A stretch of DNA of 64,000 bases from the NCBI GenBank assembly GCA_037179385.1, contig CM074185.1, positions 51,029,000-51,092,999 of the forward strand. Direction: 5' to 3'. A program made the position numbers and the translations under genes. The notes beneath the pieces are model-generated. The model saw nothing but the letters and a program-made list of their open reading frames with translations, was not told the DNA's origin and did no database searches. The DNA comes from Holothuria scabra. Taxonomy: Eukaryota; Echinodermata; Holothuroidea; Aspidochirotida; Holothuriidae. Positions 23,601-32,337 of the stretch are shown here, piece after piece. The first letter of the stretch is position 1. The number at the start of each line of letters is the position of its first letter.

Positions 23601-26239
23601 TGTACAGTACCTGAATAATGCATTATTTGCAAAGATTTGAAAGGATTACAGTAATCTTCTAAGAAAAACCACCAAAAGGTAAAATGAGTAAAAAACGTAC
23701 TTTCAGTTTTGAGTACTTATTAAAACTGTTGATTCAATACACTAATCCTGGGATCAACTGTAACATTTTAAGTAGTTTACGAAGGCTTTCCTTGAACTTA
23801 CACGCTTGAATCAGGGGTGTCTGACAAGCTGTAATAAGCATGATGAATTTGTACATGCATTCTTTGTTTCCCACCACCCACCTGACATGTAAATTAACTT
23901 GTTGGACTTCAGTATTAAGTAAGTTTCTTTGATGTGAGGCATAGGCATACAGTTCCAAAAATATTACTCATATTGAATCTTTGATCTTTCACGTCAAACC
24001 ACTTGAGGATTTTGGAAGCTACTGTTTTATACTGTACACATATGCCATACAGGGAGCTGGGACTGCTGTACATTTGAGCATTGAACCTGCCGAAAATGAG
24101 GAGTGTCTTGGTATGTGACAGCAGCTGGTAGGGGTCATGACCTGGAACATTTGGATTGGATTATATTACATGTTAGATAAATCAGGAATGGAAAATTTTT
24201 TTCCTTTCTTGTTGAATCCTTACCAAAACTAAGACCCTCTGACACTTTTGGTTCTAATGACTGGGCTGATGGACTTGCAGCTGACGACTTCCACCGAGCT
24301 TGTGAAGCATTCAATGCCTACAGTCATTAAAACAGGAGAAATCAGAAAGGAATAGATCTACAGTAGTTCAAGAACAGGACAGACGCTGGCCTAGCTCAGT
24401 AGGCTACGTTTAGTAATTTAAGGAAAAAATTAGCAATAATCAACTTGACATTTTCTGAATGTTTTTAATGTTTAATTGTATTCCTAGAGTATTCCTAAAG
24501 CATGGTCTGGACTTGTTCTTGATAAGAACCCTGTACTACGCTAGTACTCCGTACACAGTCCTTGTCCATATATGCCTCCTAAAATCACGACGATGTGCGT
24601 GACGAACACGGCGCAACTCTTAAAGGCCCAATTCTCTCACCCCAAACAGAGTCCCTCCCACAATTGTCTGAAATTAATCCTCATCCAGACACAATCTCAG
24701 TTTAATTTCTTCAGGGTGAATATACAATACAAAAGCTCACTGTGCATAAAACACTTTCAGTACCGTTCATGCATTGCAATGTAAGCTTTGGTATTCTGCT
24801 TTGTTTGAATAAGCTGTCAATCAAAGAACTGAGCCAATTGAGAGGTTTGGTACCCCCCCATACAAGAACTGCAGTTTGGGGTGAGAGGAATGGCCCTTTA
24901 AACTCAGGACTTCAAAAATGCACTGCTAATTACCATACTTGCAATGAATGATCTAAAGTTGTCATAATATTCAACTTTCTTGAAAGGTCCTTCTTCAAAT
25001 GGAGGAGGCAAGCAAAAAGGTGAAATTTGGAGGTTAAAACTGTCAGTAACACTGAGTCTATTACTCAGGACTAAGGCACTCAGTCTGCCTTCATCAGCTT
25101 GCCCATGCAGTCATGTGACCTAGTGTGAGTGTAAAAACACACATGTAGAGTAGCCATGTAAAAGTGATACAAAATGTCATATCTTTGTAAATTTTCAGGC
25201 AAAAAAATTAATAATTACAAATGAGGAATTCATCATCAACGAGACCTAGGCTTACTGATCTTTACATCTGTTAACATGAACAAAGTTCATGGAATTCTGT
25301 AATTTGTTCCAGGAAAGTTACCCTCAAAAGTGTGGAAATGCTGCAAAACCATAACATCCGGATTTCTTGTGCACTGAGGCAAGGACTAATGTGGAGTAAA
25401 ACAACTGAAAGTGGACTTACTGTAGCATAGAGACCTGTTCAAGGACCTTGAACTAGGACTGCACATGGAATGTACTTTGAGTTATCGTATGTTGGGCCAT
25501 ACTTAAGAAGGAAAAAAGGAAATTTGGATACTCAGTAGTAATCCCTACAGTACATGCATTGAATCAGAAAGTGTGTTGAACTTGAAGGGTGACTGTGCAG
25601 CCCATGCGTCGAGTGAGCTTTTGCATTGACATTACCCATAACAGGCTTGAACAGATATATCTCTTATGTGTGCATTCCACAGTCGCCTACACTGAGCATA
25701 TTTCTGCTCTTCCAAGCTGAGAATAAAGAAGAGACATCTTTAACTCCCAACCCCCCTTCCCCCCCCCCCCACCCCCTGTAAAAGAAAAAAAAAGGTGCTC
25801 TTTGTTTTTCTCTAAAACTTTAAGTCAGTGCCTGTTTTAGTTTTTTGGTTGAGATTATTGAAAATGATATACATTTCTTGGCAATTACTCTAAAAATTAA
25901 CACCAATATTTCACTCGAATAAAGCGAACTCAGTCTGGTCCCATGGACGCTGGTTTATGTCAGCGTCATACTCATAATGCAAGTACATCTGGCCAGTATC
26001 AGCAGTGGGTGACTCTTATTGAACCTTGCCCTAACGTTATTTAACGTTATACTAGTCAGCTAGTGTTATGTATATATGAGTATCACATAGGCTATACGTA
26101 AACACTGGTTCACATATCAGTCTAAAATTCCTTTTGGAATCATAGTATCTTTACATAGATCGGTACTGGTGTTGAACATACTCTCTTGTCCTAAACTTAC
26201 CTGAAAAGCACGTCTGAAGAGATGGAATTTTTGAGACAT
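2544..26239 (-). CDS. ACADM: Medium-chain acyl-CoA dehydrogenase, mitochondrial (complete, 11 coding exons)
   Basis: Catalyses the first, FAD-dependent step of mitochondrial beta-oxidation of medium-chain acyl-CoAs, passing electrons to ETF. Joined minus-strand exons: 26239-26201, 24317-24224, 21930-21833, 19162-19093, 18675-18575, 13770-13690, 9754-9509, 8102-7962, 4823-4728, 3650-3402, 2624-2544. Every intron is GT-AG and the phases agree, giving 431 residues (human ACADM has 421). Residues 1 to about 35 are Arg/Ser-rich and acid-poor, like a mitochondrial presequence. Acyl-CoA dehydrogenase signature 1 ([10 protein letters not shown], about 164-173) and signature 2 (starting QVFGGNGF, about 381-400) both match. 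The catalytic base is the Glu of IYEGT, about residue 408. The match to vertebrate ACADM is collinear from end to end, which favours ACADM over the short-chain or branched-chain paralogues. The start ATG at 26239 has A at -3 and an in-frame TAA seven codons upstream (26260-26258). No frameshift or internal stop was seen, so the gene looks functional. Confidence 0.95.
2861..2927 (+). repeat. Direct repeat flanking the last ACADM exon, copy 2
   Basis: Partner of the repeat at 2291-2357. This copy lies in intron 10, between exons 10 and 11. Confidence 0.8.
3402..3650 (-). CDS. ACADM: ACADM coding exon 10
   Basis: 83 codons, residues 323-405, from [12 protein letters not shown] to LMRDAKIYQ. Contains signature 2 (Q-V-F-G-G-N-G-F through M-R-D), which binds the FAD ADP moiety across the dimer. 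Acceptor TTTTAG, donor GTACAT. Confidence 0.95.
4165..4206 (+). repeat. Poly-C tract in ACADM intron 9
   Basis: Nearly pure C run (CCCCCTCCCCCCACC and on), a simple-sequence tract inside intron 9 (3651-4727). The rest of that intron shows nothing recognisable. Confidence 0.85.
4728..4823 (-). CDS. ACADM: ACADM coding exon 9
   Basis: 32 codons, residues 291-322 ([20 protein letters not shown], then [12 protein letters not shown]). Start of the C-terminal helical domain. The R-x-x-FG segment contacts FAD in the family. Acceptor TTACAG, donor GTAGGC. Confidence 0.94.
5158..5345 (-). mobile_element. tRNA-derived SINE family 1, partial, in ACADM intron 8
   Basis: Shares with copies at 8580, 9371, 17590, 23390, 52932, 54515 and 62124 the plus-strand blocks GTTAGATGGAGTTTTATGGC, TTTTTTCCAGTTGTGGCTCA and GGCAGTAGGTTCCAT. 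The tRNA-like head is missing from this copy. Orientation follows the complete copy at 62124-62379. Confidence 0.75.
6062..6362. mobile_element. Foldback MITE in ACADM intron 8
   Basis: About 300 bases that fold back on themselves. The left end ATATCGTCCCCATTCTGGCA matches the reverse complement of the right end with few differences, and both arms go on with TGACGAATCGCAAA. No protein coding. Target-site duplication unclear because the flanks are short AT repeats. Confidence 0.8.
6803..7255. mobile_element. Possible degenerate foldback element rich in GGTACT motifs
   Basis: The left end GGTTTGGGGGTAC and the right end GGTACCGCCCAACC are roughly inverted. CAGTACT, CCGGTACT and CTGGTACTC recur in both orientations between them, as in the subterminal repeats of nonautonomous DNA transposons. 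No clean target-site duplication. Confidence 0.4.
7962..8102 (-). CDS. ACADM: ACADM coding exon 8
   Basis: 47 codons, residues 244-290 ([47 protein letters not shown]). Contains the RASDT segment facing the active site and the PKENVL turn. Donor GTAAGT at 7961. Confidence 0.94.
8225..8465 (-). mobile_element. Degenerate tRNA-derived SINE family 1 copy in ACADM intron 7
   Basis: Contains diverged versions of the TTGTGGCTCAC, CTCATTGCTTATGC and CAGAATGTTCCAT blocks seen in other family copies. Past the TGGTATGAC block the tRNA-like head is eroded. Confidence 0.6.
8578..8652 (-). mobile_element. SINE family 1, left half, split by a hAT-like insertion
   Basis: Plus-strand GTTAGATGAAGTTTTACGCC through GAGCCGGCCACAGCG is the tail half of SINE family 1. 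It stops at the GTTTTTTC target site of the element at 8653-9370 and resumes at 9371. Confidence 0.85.
8653..9370. mobile_element. 718-bp nonautonomous hAT-like element inserted in a SINE
   Basis: Terminal inverted repeats TAAGGCTGTCA (left) and TGACAGCCCTA (right; reverse complement TAGGGCTGTCA). An exact 8-bp target-site duplication GTTTTTTC occurs at 8645-8652 and 9371-9378. Subterminal GTTTAAACG motifs recur near both ends. The body has no credible transposase frame. An 8-bp duplication with short inverted repeats is the pattern of the hAT superfamily. Confidence 0.9.
9371..9460 (-). mobile_element. SINE family 1, right half, after the hAT-like insertion
   Basis: Resumes TTTTTTCCAGTTGAGGCTCA, then ATGCTGAGCACCAAGCACAA and GGCAGCAGGTT, the continuation of the fragment ending at 8652. 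It stops just before ACADM exon 7. Confidence 0.82.
9509..9754 (-). CDS. ACADM: ACADM coding exon 7 (FAD/substrate beta-domain)
   Basis: 82 codons, residues 162-243. Carries acyl-CoA dehydrogenase signature 1 ([13 protein letters not shown]) and the [17 protein letters not shown] block of the middle beta-barrel domain. Ends in GVEPGRK before a GTAATT donor. The Ile after TEP, where vertebrate ACADM has Gly, falls on a free position of the signature. Confidence 0.94.
9755..13689. other. ACADM intron 6
   Basis: 3.9 kb, A+T-rich. Holds the foldback element at 11588-11881, a short C tract near 12272-12290, and at about 13505-13590 a degenerate palindrome (CACCCCGTTTATCC and ATAAATGGGGTTTTA) that resembles pogo/Tigger-type ends. 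Otherwise I see nothing recognisable. Confidence 0.6.
11588..11881. mobile_element. GGTTGTCC-rich foldback MITE, copy 1
   Basis: 294 bases with inverted ends (GAGGTCTAGATTTTCATGGT and the complement of ATCAAGGCCTG). GGTTGTCC/GGACAACC motifs repeat in both orientations. Flanks AAACT/AAACC match at 4 of 5 bases. Same family as 20911-21265. Confidence 0.8.
13690..13770 (-). CDS. ACADM: ACADM coding exon 6
   Basis: Exactly 27 codons, residues 135-161 ([20 protein letters not shown], then MEEPMMC). Corresponds to the human [20 protein letters not shown] segment leading into the FAD-contacting beta domain. Acceptor TTTTAG-like, donor GTAAGT. Confidence 0.93.
14880..15225. mobile_element. Degenerate MITE-like repeat (shared with 49175 and 57825)
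   Basis: The blocks CAAGTAGTGTAGTACTCTGT, CATGATTG with AGTCATGTGAC, and TTTGGGGAGACTGTTCTACC also occur in the same order at about 57825-58045 and, more diverged, at about 49175-49400. The ends (GGAGACTGCTTTTGCCCTTT and complement-like GCAGACACCCGAAC) look like inverted termini. Confidence 0.55.
17590..17770 (-). mobile_element. SINE family 1 fragment in ACADM intron 5
   Basis: Contains TTTTTTCAAGTTGTGGGGCA, GCTGCATTGCTTATG, CACACACAATGGAAGAAGG and GGTTCCATTTTTAAAC followed by TTTGGTATGAC, all in family order. The tRNA-like head degrades after about 17750. Confidence 0.7.
18575..18675 (-). CDS. ACADM: ACADM coding exon 5
   Basis: Two bases finish the Gly codon, then residues 102-134 ([20 protein letters not shown], then [13 protein letters not shown]). 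The EELAYGCTG block is characteristic of the acyl-CoA dehydrogenase N-terminal domain. Donor GTAAGT. Confidence 0.93.
19093..19162 (-). CDS. ACADM: ACADM coding exon 4
   Basis: Residues 78-100 and the first base of codon 101 ([23 protein letters not shown]). Continues the N-terminal domain and contains the well-conserved LGLMNTHIP block. Donor GTAAGT. Confidence 0.92.
20183..20272 (+). repeat. Pyrimidine-rich tract in ACADM intron 3
   Basis: About 90 bases that are almost all C and T (for example CCCCCCCTCCCTCAATCCC), a simple low-complexity tract. Confidence 0.8.
20911..21265. mobile_element. GGTTGTCC-rich foldback MITE, copy 2
   Basis: 355 bases with inverted ends CAGGCCTCGATTTTC (left) and GAAAATCAAGCCCTG (right). 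An exact 5-bp direct repeat TAAGC occurs at 20906-20910 and 21266-21270. GGTTGTCC/GGACAACC is repeated many times in both orientations. No protein coding. Confidence 0.87.
21833..21930 (-). CDS. ACADM: ACADM coding exon 3
   Basis: Two bases finish codon 45, then residues 46-77 ([15 protein letters not shown], then [12 protein letters not shown]). This is the start of the N-terminal alpha-helical acyl-CoA dehydrogenase domain. The acceptor is CCACAG and the donor GTATGT. Confidence 0.9.
22200..22620 (+). other. A/C-rich, G-poor stretch with a 138-codon open frame
   Basis: The plus strand is strikingly rich in A and C (runs such as ACCACCACCACCCAGAAAAC). The open frame at 22202-22618 is low in complexity (Thr, Gln, Lys, Asn, His) with no recognisable domain. 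It lies in ACADM intron 2. It is more likely a piece of an unknown repeat than a gene. Confidence 0.4.
23395..23500 (-). mobile_element. SINE family 1 fragment in ACADM intron 2
   Basis: Contains CTACTTGTGGGGCACTGGAG, GCATTGCTTAAGCTGAGCAC and GGCAGTAGGTTCCATTTT, the middle blocks of the family in order. The tail and tRNA-like head are absent. Confidence 0.7.
24224..24317 (-). CDS. ACADM: ACADM coding exon 2
   Basis: Encodes residues 14-44 and the first base of codon 45. Ser/Ala-rich end of the presequence followed by a linker ([12 protein letters not shown], then EGLSF). The acceptor is CTGTAG and the donor GTAAGG. The SF+A junction aligns with the human GFSFEF region just before the mature N-terminal helix. 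Confidence 0.86.
24620..24901. mobile_element. TTAA-flanked MITE, copy 1
   Basis: 282 bases bounded by TTAA at both ends (24620-24623 and 24898-24901). The inverted ends are TTAAAGGCCCAATTCTCTCA with CCCCAAAC on the left, and GTTTGGGGTGAGAGGAATGG with CCCTTTAA on the right. TTAA targets are typical of piggyBac and Kolobok. The same family occurs at 27879-28184. It overlaps no exon and lies in ACADM intron 1. Confidence 0.88.
25746..25778 (+). repeat. Poly-C tract in ACADM intron 1
   Basis: Run of C with a few T and A (CCCCCCTTCCCCCCCCCCCC), a simple-sequence tract. Confidence 0.85.
26201..26239 (-). CDS. ACADM: ACADM coding exon 1 (start codon, presequence)
   Basis: Encodes residues 1-13, [13 protein letters not shown], the arginine-rich start of a mitochondrial targeting peptide. 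Ends in phase 0 at a GTAAGT donor. An in-frame TAA lies at 26260-26258, so the reading frame cannot begin further upstream in this exon. Confidence 0.88.
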
Positions 26240-26600
26240 TCTGTTAAGTTCTTCGAGTTACTCTCGTGGAAGAGCTGTTTGTACTGTCGTGCAATATCCG
26301 TCGTCGCGCGCGATGAACTGTACCGTATATACGTACACCGTGTATAGCGTGTGTCTTGTATACCCTTCAGTTACGTTTGTTTTTTATTCATCGAATGTAT
26401 AAAGTCGCGTAGCGAGCAACTACAAGGCCGTACGTACGTTCTTTGTGTACATACGAGCTATGACGTGTATAATGGTACAGTATGACAGACAATTCATTTC
26501 GATTTCGGGGCGACACGAACATTATGCAACTGCGTAACACTATCAGCGTGGCGACTATGAAAATAAACAAAGCGCCGTTTTATTAAGTACCGACGTCACG
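26240..26600 (-). promoter_or_regulatory. Candidate ACADM promoter and 5' UTR
   Basis: Immediately upstream of the start codon, CpG dinucleotides become clearly more frequent than in the surrounding CpG-poor introns (for example CGTCGTCGCGCGCGATG near 26300). Such local CpG retention marks many unmethylated animal promoters. A TATA-like GTATATACGG lies on the minus strand near 26325. No start site can be fixed from sequence. Confidence 0.4.
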
Positions 26601-26897
26601 CAATTAAGGTGGTCGACCCAACATTGTAATCAGCGCCGCAGGCATAAAGTCTGCTTCACGGTTGCGCAACACAAGATTACTGCTTCACAAAGTCACATTG
26701 ACTATTTAATTCATTTTGACCAGCAAATATCTTCAGCTCAACTCCCTTATCATCAATTCGATCCCTGGTATAACGCTTTTGCTTTTTGGCCTGTAAAATA
26801 AAGTAATCGCTGGGATCGTAAATCGTAATAGTATGAACCCCACAAATCTAGCTTAGCCAGACCTTTAACTGACACAACCCCGAATACTACTGAGGCT

Positions 26898-27092
26898 CAG
26901 TGGCGCACCCACGGGGTGGGGGTAGTGGTGGTGGTGGTGGTGGTCAGAACACCCCCATGAATCAACCTTGCAATGCCAAAAAACACCTGAAATAGCGGTT
27001 TTCTCTCTATCCTTAGACTTCTCCCTCATTTCTTGCCTCAATTAAACCACCCCCATGCCACCATCCCTGATAGAATCCTGGCAATGCGCCTG
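26898..27092. mobile_element. 195-bp hAT-like MITE
   Basis: Ends CAGTGGCGCACCCACGG (left) and TGGCAATGCGCCTG (right), with an exact 8-bp duplication CTGAGGCT at 26890-26897 and 27093-27100. It holds a short GGT microsatellite at about 26921-26943. Body and ends resemble the element at 28425-28612. Confidence 0.9.
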
Positions 27093-27878
27093 CTGAGGCT
27101 AGGCCGACATAATGCCATGACAAAAACCATAAAAAGAAATCATGCGCCCACATTCTAAAGCGTTTGCAAGGTTTACGATTGCAACTTTTTAACTGAGGAT
27201 GTTTCAGACATTGAGGGAAACTTTGTTTCGGGAGCGATTTCTCCCTGGTTCTGAAAATGAAGTAGGCCTACGTACACGGGGCATATTTTTCATATGTGAT
27301 GCCCTGGCAGAGTAGCATCCGTCAACTGCCACTGCTTTCCCTACTTTTCTTTCATAAAAATTCCAAATTCTCCCCAGTGAAAGGCCGATTGTTTTCAATC
27401 ATTTCTTTAGACAAAGCAAAATTCAAGTTTTCGGTACGTTTTGCGCGCCGCATATCGCAACTTTCAATACAGAAATGCTCACTCTTTAAATTCGAAGTTT
27501 CCATTCAGACTCTTTAATTAAAATGACCTCTAAATATGTCATATGACACCAGATTAGTGACACCGGTCAACGATAGTCACTGCTGTTTCCCTAAACTTTC
27601 TGTTGTGATAGAATATCAAATTTTCTCAACATCTTGTTTGAAATATTTGTCTGAGGACTGAGATAAGAAAGTTTCGGAAATATTAAAATGTCGTCGCATC
27701 AATGATCGCTAGGCCTAAGATAGCCTTTATTTTTAGATAGTGGCGTAGGAAGCAATATGGAAGTGGGCGGAGCAATTTTTGGACTGTGCACCTCTGAGTG
27801 CCCCAATGACCAAACGGTCAATTTTTAATCTTAATTTTTCGCATTTTTCTACTTGGAAGAACTTTTCTTAAGTAAAAA

Positions 27879-28184
27879 TTAAAGGCCCACTTCTTTAACC
27901 TCAAATAATTCCAATTCTCCTAACCTCCTTTCTTAAGCCCTTCCCACAATTGTTTGAAATTCATCCTTATCCAAGATACAATCTCACTTTATTGCTTCAG
28001 GGTGAGCGTAGAAAAGCTCAATGTGTATAATCAAAACACTCTCAGTACAGTTCATGTTGTGTAATATATGTTTTGGTTCTCTGCATTGTTTGCATTAGCT
28101 GTCAATCAAAGAGCTGGGCCAATTATGAATTTTAGTAACCCCATACCAAAATTGTAGTTTGGGGTAAGAGGATTGGTCCTTTAA
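27879..28184. mobile_element. TTAA-flanked MITE, copy 2
   Basis: Bounded by TTAA at 27879-27882 and 28181-28184. It starts TTAAAGGCCCACTTCTTTAA and ends GTTTGGGGTAAGAGGATTGG. The interior (AGCTGTCAATCAAAGAGCTG) matches the copy at 24620-24901. Confidence 0.86.
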
Positions 28185-28424
28185 ATGCCATAAGCCCATA
28201 ACTCATTTTCAAATGAGACTGCACACTGAAAAAGGTGGAAACACACTGAGCAACAATTCCAGTATAGGCCTATCTAGTTCTCTGCAAACACTAAACATTG
28301 ATGAAATTTTGACACGTCAATATCTACAGAATCATCCACACAGACTACACAACTGAAATGGTTGAGAGGTATCTGATGATAGGTCTATGAGTGCATTTGA
28401 GTACGGTGGGCTAATGATTCCCTG

Positions 28425-28612
28425 CAATGGCGTAGCCACGGGGATGGTTTTGGGGGTTAGAACACCCCCCCCCCATGACCCAACCTAAGAACACCTAAAA
28501 AACGTTTTTTTTTTCTCTCTACCCTTAGGCTTTTCCCTCATAACGTGCCCCAACCCCCCAACCCCATGGAAACCAAAACCCTCCCCATGACATAATCTTG
28601 TCTACGCGCCTG
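28425..28612. mobile_element. 188-bp hAT-like MITE
   Basis: Ends CAATGGCGTAGCCACGG (left) and TTGTCTACGCGCCTG (right). Exact 8-bp duplication ATTCCCTG at 28417-28424 and 28613-28620. Same family as 26898-27092, sharing AGAACACCCCC, TTTTCTCTCTA and CCCTCAT blocks. Confidence 0.9.
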
Positions 28613-30104
28613 ATTCCCTGCCTGAAATATGGAGTGTTGCTAAGGCATTGTTTTAAAGAAAAGCTCAAACTTTAAAGTTACTGCACAAGTAAAAACTTGC
28701 ACGGAAAGATTGATTGCAGTTGTCGGTACATAAATTTCCCCCAACTCAGATTGACAATTTCTTGTATTTTATGTAGAACAGTTTTTAATCAGACATGCAG
28801 GGGGTTAAGAGAGTCGCCATCTCATTTGGTAATAGATTAAATCTCTTCCCAATTCGTTATGTATAATATAGGGTTTATTTTTGAAGGAGAACAAAAACAT
28901 GCATTCACTTTATACGATATCAGTTTGGGTGTCAGAAGGGGCGACGGTATCATAATTTTATATTCCGGTCCCTTTTTCAAAAATATTTTTTGGTCACGGT
29001 TTGAAGTTATATGCGCAAGCAACCGCCAACTCGTGAGCCTAGGTGACATATATAGACTTACCTGTTACAAGGAATTAAAAACTTAAGTCAAGTCCATCAT
29101 ATAAAGGGTAAATCAATGGCAGCAATTACTGATGGGGCACCACCTCAAGGTACTTATTAGAAAAAAAGAGTACGTGGGTGAAAAGATCATCCACTATTTT
29201 TGCTGAAGGGAAAGCGCGAAATGCGTTACAAAAGTTCTACTCTCGACATCCTTACATCAGATTGTCTACCTTGCCGTGGCACTCCATGCTTCCGATCGCA
29301 GGCCCGTGCGTCGACGAGCTTTGACCTTCCGACCTGTCGCGACAAAATATAGAAAAAAGAACATCTGAAACGGATACATTACCGATACCTTTCATCCCCA
29401 GTCCTTACGATCTTTATTGACACAACTGACTAGCGGGTATAAAACTTTACCTGTTTAATGAAGGAACGGTGATCGTTGAAGCATTGGAAGAAAGTCATAT
29501 GGGCGTTTAAGGTCAGGAAGCACATCACCACTGACTGTTCCTTCAACTTACACACTATTTCCTCTTCATCAAATGACCCTTGTTATAGATCACGCCCCAC
29601 TAAAGCTACCCCTCACATGAGAGCCAATGAGTTAGGAAAACATGGCACTATGTATTCACCATAGCATGACGGTATAGACTTTGAACAGCAGCTGAAAAAA
29701 TTATGGGCTGTGTACCCAACCCTGTTTATCCTATTTACACCCAGTACTGAATGGTCTAAATTACCTCCAATCTATCCTAATTTGGCACCACCCACAAATA
29801 AACATCTCCGCTTCCATATTCACGAAAAATAAGCAGCAAGTGATTATTTTAACATGAGCAGTTTACACTGACGGTGTACTTTGAAACTAATTTTTCGGGA
29901 AGGCCGTTACGCCAATGGTAGTGTACTCCCTGAAGACAATATAAAATGCAGTCCAGATATTCAAGGTTGCATGCAAAAAAGTGTTCTCTCTATCCCTCAG
30001 CCCAACCTCGTTTCATTTATCTGGTAATTCAATCCGCATATCACTGAGCTTTTATCAAGAGTACTACAACAAGTAAGTCCAAATAATATCATTAAACCTT
30101 GTGG

Positions 30105-30290
30105 TTTTAGATCAGTTGGTAAGACGCTCTGCTCCGAGAAGAAAAAGGCGGCTCTCAAATCCAAATAAAACTAGCCTTTATGTGGTTTGAAAGTCTACCG
30201 AAGACCTGGCAACGCGCTTATCCCGTTTGCGTCATTAAGGATATGACTGTTTCCAACCCATGCTCTTGCTTTTTATGTTTTATTTCATTT
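30105..30290 (+). mobile_element. tRNA-derived SINE (family 3), plus orientation
   Basis: Head TTTTAGATCAGTTGGTAAGA resembles a tRNA D-arm/A box and GGCTCTCAAATCC a B box. The body (GTCTACCGAAGACCTGGCAA, then ATTAAGGATATGACTG) recurs inverted at about 33955-34135. The anticodon arm does not fold as a tRNA, so this is a SINE rather than a tRNA gene. Confidence 0.6.
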
Positions 30291-30407
30291 TAATGGTTCA
30301 AGTTTTAGGAATGACTCACACGCTTTCACACTTTTCCATGTCAACTTAGGCATCGTTTTGGTAAGCATATCTCACTGTAAATTTTCACATCAGTTCACTA
30401 TACGCTA

Positions 30408-32337
30408 CAGGGGTAGCGCCAGCGGGGGGTGGGGGCGGGGGCCACCCCCCGCTGGGGAACACTGGTCACCCCGTCGGGGAAGGTCCGCGGTTTCGTCGGG
30501 GAAGGTCCGCGGTTTCGTCGGGGAGGCCTAAAATAAAATAAAAATAAAAAAAAATGTTATCGTGGGCCTAATAACTTCAGTCACCCGAACCGATCTTCTT
30601 GATTTTGCTTACTAGAAGACCATATATTCTTCCAGGAAACTCACAATTCCGAATTTTCCTTACAAAAAGGACGAGTGATTGCCATGTGCATGCAGTGCCC
30701 AATGGTTTGCCATCTGGCCTGACCCGACGGCCGAATTCTATCTCGCAACGGTAATGAAAATCGGCCAGGCCGGTGTAAGCTGTACAGTACACATACGGTA
30801 ATGATAAACAGTAGCGTGAGAATGTCTCCCCACAAGTCTAACTGAAAATTCATTTGAAGCCACTTGGAAAGTGACATGTTTTCAAATACATTGGAAGTAA
30901 AATCATTTATAGTCTGGAGTTCGGGCAGTCACGTAGAAGATTTCATCTACTCAGTGGATCTTGCAATTGAATACAATGAACATTCCTAGTAGAGTCAAAA
31001 CAGTATGATTTCTATTCCGTTGCGTAGTTTTACCCCGAAAAGAGACAAGTAGCAGTATCTTTTGATTTATCTGGTAATTTTCTGATCACTTAGATTTTTT
31101 TTTTCTATTGAAGTGAAACTTTCTTTTCAAAGGAAAACCCAGAACAACTTCTGCTTCATCTCTTGTTACAAGTCTGCGAAACGCCGTTTCCGGCTGTCTG
31201 AGGGGATAGATTTTTTGAGCAATTTTCTGTCCGTTCCGCGCCAACTGATGGTGGCGCTCTGCTTAGATAGTGTTTTGGTCTAACAGATTACTTGAAAAAA
31301 CAATTTCAAGCTTGCATACAATTCTTCGTTTTGGGGCAGTATTATAAAGTGAAAATTTTATTTCGAAAGAAAGCTCAAATAATGACTACTTTTTTTTCTA
31401 GTTACCAGCCCGGCAAATGCCTTTTCCTGTTGTTTGGGGGTTCTCAACTGTTCAAAAATATCTGTGCGCTCTCCTTAGATAGTATTTCGGGCAGTATTAC
31501 ATCTTTCGGACAAAAAAATCTGCCCCCTCCTAAACTGAAACGCTTCCGCACGCCTATTTCAGTATACAAAATATAAAACTTCAAATAAATGGGAAGCCAA
31601 ACTTTCCGCGGTAAAATTTTACAATACCGTCCGAGGGCTTTAAACTGCTTCATGATATTCAGTAACCCCAACTAAACTACACACCACCCCTCTTTCATTT
31701 TTCTTATAAGAAGGTCAGATTCTTCCATAAAAAAAATCCCAAATTTGTCATAAAATTATGATTTTCCCCAATATAAGCTTCAGATTGTAAAAGTGGCAAA
31801 ATTTTCCAATTTCGATGGATACTCAGTAGGTCTACAACAAATAACAAAAGCCAACTTAACCCCCAAATTCTACCTAATTTTGCTGTTGAAAGGCATATCA
31901 CTTAATGAAAAACCCAAAGTTTACATTACAACCTCACCAAAAAACAATTTTTCTAATATTAAATTCCAAAATTCTGCAATATGATAACTCTTAATTTTCA
32001 AATCTTCGCTCAAAAGACGAAGTACGTAGGCCAAGAACGATTAAATGCATAACCCCAACAGAATCTAAGCTGTGGCGTACAAAACGTTTTTGATTTTGCC
32101 CATATGAAGGACAGATTCTTCAATTAAAACCCCAAATTTTAATGGTCCTTACAAAATAAAAATTTCATTTCATTTCTTCAAAATAAACTCCATATTTTCA
32201 AGTATTTGTTGAAAAAGAAAGCCAACAAGCGCACCTCAAATTCTGCCATCTCACGTCACACCGGGACTAACTCATCGCCTTTGTCGGGGACTTGAAATGC
32301 TTCCCCCTGTCGGGCCAATCTTGGCGCCTTACCCCTG
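30408..32337. mobile_element. 1.93-kb nonautonomous hAT-like transposon with intact ends
   Basis: Inverted ends CAGGGGTAGCGCCA (left) and TTGGCGCCTTACCCCTG (right), and an exact 8-bp duplication ATACGCTA at 30400-30407 and 32338-32345. It carries a tandem repeat with a GTCGGGGAAGGTCCGCGG core at about 30473-30526. No transposase-like frame. Diverged pieces of the same family lie at about 40682-41335, 41757-43056 and 44470-45130. Confidence 0.9.

Noticed and set aside
30105..30175. tRNA gene
   Set aside because: A- and B-box-like blocks are present, but the anticodon and acceptor stems do not pair and a second inverted copy exists. It is a SINE head.
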